From contig CAYSLJ010000030.1 of NCBI GenBank assembly GCA_964431735.1, forward strand, positions 1-50,437: 50,437 bases of DNA, written 5' to 3'. The notes beneath the pieces are model-generated. The model was not told the DNA's origin, did no database searches, and saw only the letters and a program-made list of their open reading frames with translations. Within the stretch, counting starts at the first letter, position 1, and each line of letters starts with the position of its first letter. This DNA is from CALARM01 sp964431735. Its GTDB lineage: Bacteria; Vulcanimicrobiota; SpSt-956; JAKJGF01. A program made the position numbers and the translations under genes. Shown here in pieces: positions 25,245 through 33,713 of this stretch.

Positions 25245-26354
25245 ATGAGACGTATAGTATTAAAAATTACTCTTCTTATTTCAATTATGGTTTTCTTTAC
25301 CTCTTTAATGACAGGTTATTTTTTTTCCAGGGCAATGGATTATCATTTACATGATTATATAAGCGATTCTATAAATATAAATGATTCTAAAACCGGTGGA
25401 AGTCAGATACTGTTTAAACTTCTTCAGAAGGATTTTTTTCATGAAGTATATCCTGAATTTATATTGATGATTATATGTTCTACATTTATTTCTGTAATAG
25501 CCATTTACTTCATAATACTTCATGAAGTAAAACCCTTGAAGAAATTGAGGGAAGGGGCTGGGGAGATAGGGTCAGGCAATCTGGATTACAGGATAGACAT
25601 AAAAAGAAATGATATATTCGGATATATTGCAAATTCTTTTAATATTATGGCTGAATCCCTTCAGAAAAGCCGTATGTTAAGAAAACAATTTTTTGCCGAT
25701 GCAGCTCATGAGCTTAAAACACCGATTACTGTAATTAAAGGCAATCTGGAAGGAATGATAGATAGCATTATACCTGTTAATGAAGAAAACCTTAAATCAT
25801 TACTGGAAGAAACAGAATATTTGAATAATATAATAAAAGATATAAAAGAGCTTGCTCTTGCAGATTCTGGAGAAATTACCCTTAATAAAAAGAAGATAGA
25901 TATAAATAAGATTATTGAAGCTTCTACAGGCATGTTACATATGCAGATACATGCAAAAGATATAAATATGACAACTGATTTTCAGATAGAAAAGCCTGAA
26001 GCCTTTATAGATCTGGAAAGGTTCAATCAGGTTATATACAATCTCCTGGTTAATGCCATCAAATATACTCCTCAGAAGGGACACATCAAAATTAAGACGG
26101 AAAAACTATTGGAAAATAATATAGAATCTGTTAAAATTACAATACAGGATAGCGGGAAAGGTATACCTCCTGATGATTTGCCTTATATATTCGAAAGATT
26201 TTACCGTGTCGATAAATCAAGGGATAGAAAAACAGGCGGACTCGGTCTTGGCCTTGCCATTGTCCGTAAAATTATAGAACTTCATGGAGGAACTATAAAA
26301 GCAGAAAGTGTTCTCAATGAAGGAAGCATTTTTTATATTATAATACCTTTGTAG
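25245..26354 (+). CDS. Sensor histidine kinase
   Basis: The protein is 369 aa with two membrane helices (MVFFTSLMTGYFFS and LILMIICSTFISVIAIYFII) enclosing a short periplasmic part. It has a HAMP domain (LREGAGEIGSGNLDYRI), a phospho-acceptor His in FADAAHELKTPITVIKG, an N box in NLLVNAIKYTP, and G boxes DSGKGIP and GGLGLGLAIV. It is an OmpR/PhoR-type kinase, and the response regulator 121 bp downstream is the evident partner. The frame extends upstream to 25200, but the ATG at 25245 follows AGGGGAG and leaves a one-base gap to the rhomboid gene. Confidence 0.94.
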   Translation: MRRIVLKITLLISIMVFFTSLMTGYFFSRAMDYHLHDYISDSININDSKTGGSQILFKLLQKDFFHEVYPEFILMIICSTFISVIAIYFIILHEVKPLKKLREGAGEIGSGNLDYRIDIKRNDIFGYIANSFNIMAESLQKSRMLRKQFFADAAHELKTPITVIKGNLEGMIDSIIPVNEENLKSLLEETEYLNNIIKDIKELALADSGEITLNKKKIDINKIIEASTGMLHMQIHAKDINMTTDFQIEKPEAFIDLERFNQVIYNLLVNAIKYTPQKGHIKIKTEKLLENNIESVKITIQDSGKGIPPDDLPYIFERFYRVDKSRDRKTGGLGLGLAIVRKIIELHGGTIKAESVLNEGSIFYIIIPL

Positions 26355-26375
26355 AAGGCATATTTATATGGGAAT

Positions 26376-26406
26376 CGTAACGCGTAACGCGTAACGCGTG
26401 ACGGGT
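26376..26406. repeat. Heptad repeat (CGTAACG x3, CGTGACG)
   Basis: CGTAACG CGTAACG CGTAACG CGTGACG GGT lies between the histidine kinase and its regulator. The left flank TTTATATGGGAAT recurs beside heptads at 49391 and, inverted, at 37206. Confidence 0.9.
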
Positions 26407-26475
26407 TTAATCCCTACTTTTTCTAACAAATTTTCATCTGAACATTATTAAAATCTTACGGGAGGTGTCAGAAAA

Positions 26476-27174
26476 ATGATAAATAATACTGTCCTTATTG
26501 TTGATGATGACAAAAAAATTACAGATCTTCTTAAAGCATACTTCGTAAAAGAGAATTTTACTGTTTTAACGGCATATGACGGTCACGATGCTTTAATAGC
26601 AGTAAAAGCACATAACCCGGATATAGTAATACTGGATTTGATGCTGCCTGTCCTGGATGGTTTCGAAGTATTAAAAAGTATGAGAAAAGACAGCAATATA
26701 CCTGTTATAATGCTTACTGCCAGGGATGAAGAGACAGATAAATTAATAGGCCTTGAAATAGGTGCCGATGATTATATAGCAAAGCCATTCAGCCCTAAAG
26801 AGGTAGTCGCAAGGGTAAAGGCTGTTCTGAGGAGAGTTCATACTGTGCAGGATGTCTCCAGGGAAATCAAAGTTGGAGTAATTACAGTTGATCTGAAAAA
26901 ATATGAGGTGAGGAAAAAAGGTAGAGTCATTGAATTTACTCCTATTGAGTTCAAAATATTTGAACTTCTCTGTCAGAATCCGGGACAGGTTTACACCCGC
27001 CTTCAGATAATAGAAAAGGTTCAGGGCTATGAATTTGACGGTTATGACAGGACTGTTGATGCCCATATTAAAAATATAAGAAAGAAAATTGAAGAAAACC
27101 CCCAGAAACCTGAATATCTGGTAACAGTGTTTGGAGTCGGATATAAACTTGTATCTCCTGATATAGAAGGGTAA
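26476..27174 (+). CDS. OmpR-family response regulator
   Basis: The protein is 232 aa. Its receiver domain has the acidic pocket VDDD, phospho-Asp in IVILDLMLPVLDG, Thr in VIMLTARD and Lys in YIAKPFSP. A winged-helix DNA-binding domain follows (EFTPIEFKIFELLCQNPGQVYTR ... YDRTVDAHIKNIRKKI ... GVGYKL in parts). GGGAGGTG precedes the ATG. It is the partner of the upstream kinase. Its targets may include the adjoining rhomboid and exporter genes, but no repeated binding site was identified. Confidence 0.95.
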   Translation: MINNTVLIVDDDKKITDLLKAYFVKENFTVLTAYDGHDALIAVKAHNPDIVILDLMLPVLDGFEVLKSMRKDSNIPVIMLTARDEETDKLIGLEIGADDYIAKPFSPKEVVARVKAVLRRVHTVQDVSREIKVGVITVDLKKYEVRKKGRVIEFTPIEFKIFELLCQNPGQVYTRLQIIEKVQGYEFDGYDRTVDAHIKNIRKKIEENPQKPEYLVTVFGVGYKLVSPDIEG

Positions 27175-27190
27175 TTTATATAAAAAAATT

Positions 27191-28972
27191 ATGAAAGATT
27201 CTACGAAGAAATTTTTTACTGCTTTTTATCGATTTTCAGGGAGAAGAATTTTTCTTCTTTTTTTGATAGTTTTATTTAATTCAGGCCTTGAATCCCTTTC
27301 CGTACTGTTACTTATTCCGTTTTTTCATATCACAAAAGTTATGCCTGATATGCCGGGGATTAATATTCCTCTTATGGATTATTTTCATAATGAAAAATAC
27401 GGTCTTATTATTGTTCTGTTACTATTTCTCATAGTGTCTGTAATTCAGGAATATATAAAGAAATATATAAGTGTTACGATTGTTTCGGTAAAAGCCGGCT
27501 TTGTGAGAATGTTAAGTGATCAGTTATATGAAGCTTTCGCCATGGCAAAATGGCAGGCAATATTAAGCAGGAGAAAATCCGATATAGCAAATGCTCTTAC
27601 AAATGAATTAAAATTAATAGATATAGGAACAACCACATTACTTCAATTTTCCACATCTATCCCTCTTATACTGGTACAGTTAATCATATGTTTTTTTATT
27701 TCTTCTTATGGCACTCTCTGTGCTGTTCTTGCAGGTATAATGTTCTTTTTTTTCCTGAGACCTGTAAATAAGAAGCTCGGAAATATTGCAGAAACATTAA
27801 ATACTCTTCTTAAAGACAGTTTGTCCGATGCCAGTGAACACCTGAACGGCATAAAAGAAGTGAAGAGTTACGGAGCGGAACAGGTTCATATAGACAGGTT
27901 TTCTACGAAAAATCGTGATACAGAAAAAAAATATGTTCAGTTTGTACAGCTATTTACCCATTCAAATTTTATCTATAACAGCGGAACGTTTTTCTTGATG
28001 GCTCTTTTTGTATTCATATCTCTCACTGTTTTTTCAGAGAGTCTTACAAAATTGATCATTCTATTTGTCATATTCCTGAGAATCTGGCCTTTATTTTCAG
28101 GTTTTCAGATGACATTGCAGTTTTTTTTAATCATGTTTCCTGCATGGGAGAGTTTCTGGCGCGTTACTGAAGAATTGAAATCTCAACGGGAAGAATATAA
28201 GATTGAAGCCGATATAAAACCTCTCGTATTAAATAAAGGAATAGAATTAAAAAACCTTTCTTTTTCATATGACGGAGGAGAAAAAAAAGCTCTGAACAAT
28301 ATCAATCTTATCATACCTGTAAATTCAAATATTGCAATTACAGGTCATTCGGGTTCCGGTAAAAGTACCCTTATAGATATCATGACAGGTCTTCTGGAAC
28401 AGCAGGAAGGAGAAATTTTAATCGACGGTGTTCCCCTCAGAGGAGAAAACCTTTATGCCTGGCGCAGGTCAATAGGTTTTGTCCCTCAGGAAACCTTTCT
28501 TTTTCATGGTACTGTAAAAGAAAATCTTTTATGGGCCAGACCTTCTGCTACAGAAGAAGAAATATGGCATGCCCTTGAACTGTCTGCATCGGATTTTATA
28601 AAAAAGTTCCCTTCAGGACTGGATACTCCTCTCGGAGATAGAGGAACAGGTCTTTCAGGCGGTGAAAAACAGAGAATTGCCCTGGCAAGAGCAATACTAA
28701 GGAATCCTTCTCTTCTTATACTTGATGAGGCAACAAGTTCTCTTGATGTGGAAAATGAAAGTAAAATTTTCAAAGCCATAGAAAAACTGAAGGGAAAAAT
28801 TACAATGATTACGATTGCTCACCGTATATCTACTATTAAGAATGCAGATGAAATAATCTTCCTTGATTGTGGTTCTATTATTGAAAGGGGAAATTTTGAT
28901 GAACTTCAAAAGAAGGGAGGGAAGTTTTCCGAACTTGTAAAGGAAGATTCTTTCCGGGGAAGTAGTGAGTAG
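27191..28972 (+). CDS. ABC exporter, fused membrane and ATPase domains
   Basis: The protein is 593 aa. About six membrane helices (20-320) are followed by an ATPase domain: Walker A GHSGSGKST, Q loop FVPQETFLF, signature LSGGEKQRIALARAIL, Walker B LLILDEATSSLD, and H loop IAHRIST. It is a half-transporter that dimerises. It is of the MsbA/lipid or peptide exporter type and has no N-terminal C39 peptidase domain. It lies 16 bp after the response regulator and ahead of a SPASM radical SAM enzyme, so its cargo may be a peptide, but a lipid is equally possible. Its stop codon (TAG) is inside a GTGAGTA heptad. Confidence 0.9.
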   Translation: MKDSTKKFFTAFYRFSGRRIFLLFLIVLFNSGLESLSVLLLIPFFHITKVMPDMPGINIPLMDYFHNEKYGLIIVLLLFLIVSVIQEYIKKYISVTIVSVKAGFVRMLSDQLYEAFAMAKWQAILSRRKSDIANALTNELKLIDIGTTTLLQFSTSIPLILVQLIICFFISSYGTLCAVLAGIMFFFFLRPVNKKLGNIAETLNTLLKDSLSDASEHLNGIKEVKSYGAEQVHIDRFSTKNRDTEKKYVQFVQLFTHSNFIYNSGTFFLMALFVFISLTVFSESLTKLIILFVIFLRIWPLFSGFQMTLQFFLIMFPAWESFWRVTEELKSQREEYKIEADIKPLVLNKGIELKNLSFSYDGGEKKALNNINLIIPVNSNIAITGHSGSGKSTLIDIMTGLLEQQEGEILIDGVPLRGENLYAWRRSIGFVPQETFLFHGTVKENLLWARPSATEEEIWHALELSASDFIKKFPSGLDTPLGDRGTGLSGGEKQRIALARAILRNPSLLILDEATSSLDVENESKIFKAIEKLKGKITMITIAHRISTIKNADEIIFLDCGSIIERGNFDELQKKGGKFSELVKEDSFRGSSE

Positions 28973-29095
28973 TGAGTGAAAAGTGAAAAGTGAAAAGTAG
29001 GGGCGCCCCCCTGTGGTCGCCCGGTACCGGTGAAAATACGCATCACGCATCACGCATCACGAACCACCTGTCACGCGTTACGTGTTACGCGTTAC
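28965..29095. repeat. Heptad arrays and CGCCCGGTAC module, copy 3
   Basis: GTGAGTA GTGAGTG then three GTGAAAA-type units start inside the end of the ABC gene. AGTAGGGGCGCCCCCCTGTG and GTCGCCCGGTACCGGTGAAA follow (29015), then CATCACG x3 (29041-29061), GAACCACCTGTCACG and TTACGCG-type units to 29095. It has the same order of parts as copy 2 at 14707. Confidence 0.85.
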
Positions 29096-29149
29096 GACAA
29101 AAAGATAACATCGGAAAAATTCATAGATTGAACAAAGGAGATTGACAAT

Positions 29150-30550
29150 ATGTTACTTTTATTTCGTTCTTTTAGCAATACCCCTTATGTATATGATTCC
29201 AATACCAATGATATGTTCAAGATAGATGAAGATGTATTTTTTAAACTTCAGGAAGCAAATGGACATGTAAGCCAATTAAAGGATGAAAAGATTAAAAAGT
29301 CATGCGAAGAAGCGGGAATCACTGACTCTATATTACCACTTCAGAAGCCAGAGCTTTTTAAAAAAGATATGGAAGATATGAACCTCGGTTTTACCAAATT
29401 GACTCTCGGTATAACTCATAGCTGTAATCTTCGCTGCAGTTACTGTATTTATTCCGGAACATTTCAGGATGAAAGAACTCATGAGAGTAAGCATATGTCC
29501 CTGGAAATGGCAGATAAAATAATAGATACCTTCTTCGTGAAGACGGAAGAGCCTGAAAAACAGCCACAGGCGGTTATTTTTTACGGAGGAGAACCTTTTA
29601 TGAATTTTACTGTCTTAAAACATGTTGTAGAAAGGGTTAAAGATTTAAATAAGAAGACAGGATTTTCCGTTACCACAAACGGTGTGATGTTGAAAAAAGC
29701 TGATATACTGGATTTTATAGTAAAGAATAATTTTTTAATGAATATAAGTTTTGACGGACCTGTTCAGGATCGTGTGAGAATTGATGAAAAGGGTAACGGT
29801 ACTTTTAATGCTCTTATATCAATTCTCGAGGCCATAAAGGAAAAACATCCTGAATATTATGAAAAAAATATTGGATTTAATGTTACTGTAACACCTGCAA
29901 CAGATCTGCCGGAAACTGTCACATTTTTTCACAGTAATCCCTTGTTTAAGAATAAAAATTTAAATATTATAAGACACTATGATCCGGATAATGCCTTCTG
30001 CAGAAAATATGACCTTATGGAAAATCAGGAGTTATTGAAAGGAGATTTCGAGAAACTCAGGAAAGAATATCCTGAAATCTATAAAGAAAATCCTTCTTTT
30101 CACAATGGATGTTATCTTTCATCAATGGTGCAGGTAAACCAGAGGGCTATGGGAAACAGAGGATTTCTACCACTTAATTCCTGCTGTTATCCGGGATTGA
30201 ATACAGTTTTTGTAGATATTAACGGTAACTGTTTTGCCTGTGAAAGAACAGAACATGCCCCTGTAGGCCATATAGATAAAAAACCTGTCGATGATGAAAT
30301 AGTAGAGAAATATGTAAAAACTTATTATGATATTGCCAGTAAACACTGTCCTCAGTGCTGGGCATCGCACCTGTGTGCCAAGTGTTATTCCCATGTAAAA
30401 AGAGGGGAAGTAACGGAAAAGAATTTTCTTGAATACTGTGATTCTTTCAGAAAATCAGTAAAATCATCTCTTGAGCTCTTTGCCACTATTAAAGAAAAAG
30501 ACGAGACAGCTTTTGATGATGTTAAGATAATTACTTCTATCAATGATTAG
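29150..30550 (+). CDS. Radical SAM/SPASM peptide-maturase-like enzyme
   Basis: The protein is 466 aa. The radical SAM cluster motif is C92-NLR-C96-SY-C99, followed by GGEPFMNF (SAM binding). A C-terminal SPASM domain for auxiliary clusters is rich in Cys: SCCYPG, GNCFACERTEH, HCPQCWASHLCAKCY. The first 60 residues (PYVYDSNTNDMFKIDEDVF) resemble the lead-in of Cys-rich peptide maturases such as CcpM, suggesting post-translational modification of a small peptide; an anaerobic sulfatase-maturase type is less likely. No precursor peptide is visible beside it. The ABC exporter lies upstream. AAGGAG precedes the ATG. Confidence 0.85.
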   Translation: MLLLFRSFSNTPYVYDSNTNDMFKIDEDVFFKLQEANGHVSQLKDEKIKKSCEEAGITDSILPLQKPELFKKDMEDMNLGFTKLTLGITHSCNLRCSYCIYSGTFQDERTHESKHMSLEMADKIIDTFFVKTEEPEKQPQAVIFYGGEPFMNFTVLKHVVERVKDLNKKTGFSVTTNGVMLKKADILDFIVKNNFLMNISFDGPVQDRVRIDEKGNGTFNALISILEAIKEKHPEYYEKNIGFNVTVTPATDLPETVTFFHSNPLFKNKNLNIIRHYDPDNAFCRKYDLMENQELLKGDFEKLRKEYPEIYKENPSFHNGCYLSSMVQVNQRAMGNRGFLPLNSCCYPGLNTVFVDINGNCFACERTEHAPVGHIDKKPVDDEIVEKYVKTYYDIASKHCPQCWASHLCAKCYSHVKRGEVTEKNFLEYCDSFRKSVKSSLELFATIKEKDETAFDDVKIITSIND

Positions 30551-30553
30551 TCA

Positions 30554-30600
30554 GTGAGTAGTGAGTAGTGAGTAGAGATTATATTTAACTCGCTGCTCAC
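30554..30600. repeat. Heptad repeat (GTGAGTA x3) with opposing arm
   Basis: Three exact GTGAGTA units (30554-30574) start three bases after the radical SAM stop codon. ACTCGCTGCTCACTT at 30589 can pair with them. Confidence 0.85.
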
Positions 30601-30617
30601 TTAAAACGGAGGGAAAC

Positions 30618-31916
30618 ATGACAGACGAATTAACTGTTGCAATTGAAGAATTTTGTGATTCCATTGCAAATTTTATTGATATTGTTTATTCCGGCGATCC
30701 GAAATTTATACGTCATGAGGGACGGCTTGTTCTTGAGGATAAACCTGTACCATGTATAAAAAAAGATGCTAAAAAAATGGCATGTTATGAAAAATTACAT
30801 GCTCTTATTGCAGACGATGAAGATTTCAGATTTGCCCATAAAAAAGCCGGTTCCTGGGGGAAACCTGACGGAATTATCGAAGAGATGGTTAAAAGAGCTT
30901 TTAATGACGGGAAAATTGATTCATCTCCTGCCATAACTTATATTCAGAATTTCAGTAAAACCCTTTCCATGAAATATTTAGATTATACAATCTTCAGACG
31001 TATTCTCGGAATCGAAATGACATGTGACAGAATCGAACTTGAACCTGGAGTAGTTCTGGTCCGACTTACGGAAAAAGAAATGAATGACAGAATGCCGAAT
31101 ATGTCTATGATGGAAATAGGCATGCCTTACATAGATCTTACACAGCATATGGCTGAACTGAGATGTACTGTTCAGGTTAAAAATAAAAAACTTTACTGGC
31201 TTAATCCTTCGAAAGATATAAAAGATAATCTGTTAAATATGTGCAATATAGTCTTTTCATCTCTCATACTCTATAAATCAGGCATGATGGAAGCAGGACC
31301 TTATTTTTTTAAAATCAATCCTGAAGGAGGGGAAGATCTATTTGAACATATTCCTCTGACCTATCAGTTTTTTCTGCCCGTATTTCCGGGAAAAATTTTT
31401 ATAAATGAAGAGGATATAGAACCTTTACAATCTTCATATAGAGCGGTAAATAAAATTTGCAGTGAAACAAGTGTTCTTTATTCTGCTCTGAAACGTTTTA
31501 TACTGGGCACCAACAGAGTTATTCCTGAAGATAAACTTGTAGACTATGTAGTTGCCTGGGAATCACTCCTTCTTACTGTTGATGATAAACCGGTTAAAGG
31601 TGAATTGAGTTATCGTTTCGGTCTTAACGGTTCTTCCATTCTTCACTGGGCCTGTCCTGAAATATCAAGAGAAGAAGCATTTGAATTTATGAGAGCTTTA
31701 TATGAGTGTCGCTCTATAATTGTTCATGGAGCGGGGAACCAGAAAAATTTGGAGAAGGCTCTCGTGAAAGGACAGGCTGAAGATCTATTTTCTATGGCAA
31801 ACAGGGGGGGAGAATATCTCAAACGAGTTATTTTCTGGATGGCAGATATAGAGGAAGAGAAGAGACCCTATAAAACAAGGGGCGGGTGGGAAAATCTCCT
31901 TTGGAATAATCCTTAA
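30618..31916 (+). CDS. HEPN-domain protein (Apea-like), 432 aa
   Basis: The C-terminal third contains an Apea-like HEPN domain: LVDYVVAWESLLL, then a helix ending YECRSIIVHGAG, giving the R-x4-H motif that forms the RNase centre in active HEPN proteins. The N-terminal 300 residues are of no family I recognise. Proteins of this architecture occur in bacterial defence loci, but many are uncharacterised. GGAGG precedes the ATG. It follows the radical SAM gene by 67 bp with a heptad hairpin between, so joint function is plausible but not shown. A role as an RNase, or binding without catalysis, are both possible. Confidence 0.68.
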   Translation: MTDELTVAIEEFCDSIANFIDIVYSGDPKFIRHEGRLVLEDKPVPCIKKDAKKMACYEKLHALIADDEDFRFAHKKAGSWGKPDGIIEEMVKRAFNDGKIDSSPAITYIQNFSKTLSMKYLDYTIFRRILGIEMTCDRIELEPGVVLVRLTEKEMNDRMPNMSMMEIGMPYIDLTQHMAELRCTVQVKNKKLYWLNPSKDIKDNLLNMCNIVFSSLILYKSGMMEAGPYFFKINPEGGEDLFEHIPLTYQFFLPVFPGKIFINEEDIEPLQSSYRAVNKICSETSVLYSALKRFILGTNRVIPEDKLVDYVVAWESLLLTVDDKPVKGELSYRFGLNGSSILHWACPEISREEAFEFMRALYECRSIIVHGAGNQKNLEKALVKGQAEDLFSMANRGGEYLKRVIFWMADIEEEKRPYKTRGGWENLLWNNP

Positions 31917-31965
31917 TATATGTTTTTCTATTAAACATTCAAAAAGCTTATTCTATATGAATTTC

Positions 31966-31993
31966 TTGAAATTGACAGGGTATGTTATAATAT
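31966..31993 (+). promoter_or_regulatory. Probable promoter of the TerB-like gene
   Basis: TTGAAA (31966-31971) and TAATAT (31988-31993) are 16 bases apart. An overlapping TATAAT at 31986 offers an alternative -10. The start would fall near 32000, just before the long hairpin. Confidence 0.45.
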
Positions 31994-32006
31994 TTTAAAA
32001 TAAATC

Positions 32007-32054
32007 GTGATAAATAAAGAGTAAATGTATTTTTTGTTATCTTTGATTTATCAC
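32007..32054 (+). promoter_or_regulatory. Long leader hairpin before the TerB-like gene
   Basis: GTGATAAAT-AAAGA pairs with TCTTT-g-ATTTATCAC, 14 base pairs with one bulge, around a 19-base AT-rich loop. It ends 21 bases before the start codon and close to the ribosome binding site AAAGGA, so it could tune translation or serve as an operator. Its arms also carry the GTGA/TCAC core of the heptads. Confidence 0.5.
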
Positions 32055-32075
32055 ATCATAAAGGATAGATTTTAA

Positions 32076-32591
32076 ATGAAAGAAAATAAAGCCCCTTCTT
32101 CAAAGAAAACAAAGGTTTTTTGGCAACATCCTTTGAAAAAATATCCGAAAGAAATTAGAATTAATTTTATTTATATAATTGCTTTAATGGCGGGTGTAGA
32201 TGGTATTATAAGTGGAGAAGAACTGGATTATCTTGCTTCTTTATGTAATTGTCTGGATATTACAGAACTTGATAAGGATAAAATTATGGAATCTGTAAGA
32301 TGTCACCCTGAAAAATTGTCTGATTCTCTCAAGTCATTTTCTTCAGATGTCAGATTTACCTTAATCTGGGGAATTATTACCATGATTTATGCCGATGGTC
32401 TTCTCGCATCAGAGGAACGGGACAGACTGAATGATATAGCAAAACAGGTTAATGTAAAACCGGAACAATTAGATTTTATTGTTAATTTAATGAAGGAAAG
32501 TTCAAAAAGAGGAACTTTTTCCGGATTAAAAGAGGAATTCCATAAAGAATTAAAGGAGTTTAATATACCTGCTGACTTTATCCTCTTCTGA
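32076..32591 (+). CDS. TerB-like helical protein (171 aa)
   Basis: Residues 25-155 match the TerB/DjlA-type helical domain. Two related halves each have an acidic metal-site-like segment: IALMAGVDGIISGEELDYL and MIYADGLLASEERDRL, both D-G-x-x-x-x-E-E. Stand-alone TerB proteins are cytosolic, often near membrane-stress or defence genes, and their biochemistry is poorly known. There is no J domain or signal peptide. The gene is downstream of the HEPN gene but appears to have its own promoter. Its stop codon touches the edge of an inverted-repeat element. Confidence 0.78.
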   Translation: MKENKAPSSKKTKVFWQHPLKKYPKEIRINFIYIIALMAGVDGIISGEELDYLASLCNCLDITELDKDKIMESVRCHPEKLSDSLKSFSSDVRFTLIWGIITMIYADGLLASEERDRLNDIAKQVNVKPEQLDFIVNLMKESSKRGTFSGLKEEFHKELKEFNIPADFILF

Positions 32592-32882
32592 CCACGGATT
32601 AATCAGATGACACTGGTTGCACGGATTTATGAAGACTGTGTGTCTGTTTAATCATACCTGTCTTACGAAGAATTCTGAAATATTCGTAATTTACAGATTA
32701 TTTATAGTGTATTTCATATTAAGTTGTCGTAATGCGTCACGGGTTGAGCTCTGTACATTATGCATTATGATGTCATTATGTATGGATGGTTATGAAAGTA
32801 AGTATAAAGCGAATCTGTATTACTCTGGAGAGAATGAATTTTTGCAATCCGTGTTATTTGTGCAATCTGATTAATCCGTGAT
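32591..32882. mobile_element. 292-bp element with 37-bp terminal inverted repeats
   Basis: 32591-32627 (ACCACGGATTAATCAGAT...) is matched by the reverse complement of 32846-32882 at roughly three quarters of positions. The element fills the gap between two converging genes. The right repeat encodes the last residues and stop of the TPR gene. The interior holds CGTAATG/CGTCACG heptads (32725-32741) and a TATAGTGTATTTCATA motif also found at 21008. It has no transposase, and the 85-codon frame inside it is not convincing. Confidence 0.55.
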
Positions 32883-33560
32883 CGCTTCCATATAAAATAT
32901 TTTAAGGGTTTCTGCTCTTATGGTTCCTTTTCCTATTTTGAGTTCAGTAGCTTTCTGATAGTGCCTTACAGACTGCTTGAAATTACCCAGTTCATGATAT
33001 AAATCTCCAAGATATTTATATATACAGGCATTATCTTTGTTCAGGCGAAGTGACTTTTTGTAATATTCCATAGCATTTTCATAGTGTTTATTCTTATGAA
33101 AAATCCTGCCTGCGTACATGGGAGGCAGAAATGATGCAGGCTTTATATTAATGGCTCTCTGAAACCATTCAATGGCTCTATCAGTTTCCCCTGTTTCGGA
33201 ATAAAGAAGCCCTGATAATGTAGCAATATGATAATTATTTTCGGAATATTCCAGACCCTTAAGAGCATCTGTTATTCCTTCTTCCCATCTGGATGTTTCA
33301 TAGAAAGCGCTTGAACGATTATAGTAAAACTGCCATATGTCAGATTTCAGTTCCAGAGCTTTTTGGTAATGCTCCATAGCCTCTTTTATTTTATTCTGCT
33401 TTCGTAAAGAATTACCAAGATTATTACGGGCATAAGCAAAAAAAGGATCTATCTCAAGAGCTTTGAAAAAATAAAGATATGCTATGTCAAACTGTCCTGC
33501 AGCACTGTAAACTACACCGGTATCATTCTGAAACACCGCACAAAGGGGATTGGTTTTCAC
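32871..33560 (-). CDS. TPR protein, probably 5'-truncated
   Basis: The frame encodes about six TPR units (for example GVVYSAAGQFDIAYLYFFKALEIDP, NLGNSLRKQNKIKEAMEHYQKALELK), a protein-binding solenoid with no signal peptide. The first usable start is a GTG at 33560 without a good ribosome binding site. The frame stays open upstream to 33680 and encodes another perfect repeat half (ARLLYNEQKFQESLIIYREL), but without any ATG, GTG or TTG. Either the 5' end was lost where it meets the heptad array at 33681, or an ATT start behind AGGAG (33580 region) is used. Its C-terminus lies in an inverted-repeat element. It is downstream of the kinase-PilM gene. Confidence 0.65.
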   Translation of the reverse strand: MKTNPLCAVFQNDTGVVYSAAGQFDIAYLYFFKALEIDPFFAYARNNLGNSLRKQNKIKEAMEHYQKALELKSDIWQFYYNRSSAFYETSRWEEGITDALKGLEYSENNYHIATLSGLLYSETGETDRAIEWFQRAINIKPASFLPPMYAGRIFHKNKHYENAMEYYKKSLRLNKDNACIYKYLGDLYHELGNFKQSVRHYQKATELKIGKGTIRAETLKIFYMEAITD

Positions 33561-33680
33561 GAGTTCTCTGTAAATAATAAGGGACTCCTGAAATTTCTGT
33601 TCATTATATAAGAGTCTTGCTCTGTCAATAAGATCTTTTATGAATATCGCAAGCCGTGATAAAAGAAACGGAAATACCGC

Positions 33681-33713
33681 TCACTACTCACTACTCACTT
33701 CTCACCTCTCACC
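33681..33713. repeat. Heptad repeat (TCACTAC x2, TCACTTC, TCACCTC)
   Basis: This is a run of nearly five units. Read on the minus strand it is GGTGAGA GGTGAGA AGTGAGT AGTGAGT, starting within the kinase-PilM stop codon and ending where the TPR frame opens. Confidence 0.9.

Noticed and set aside
32617..32874. 85-codon plus-strand frame between the TerB-like and TPR genes
   Set aside because: It lies wholly inside the inverted-repeat element, has no ribosome binding site and has an unlikely composition.
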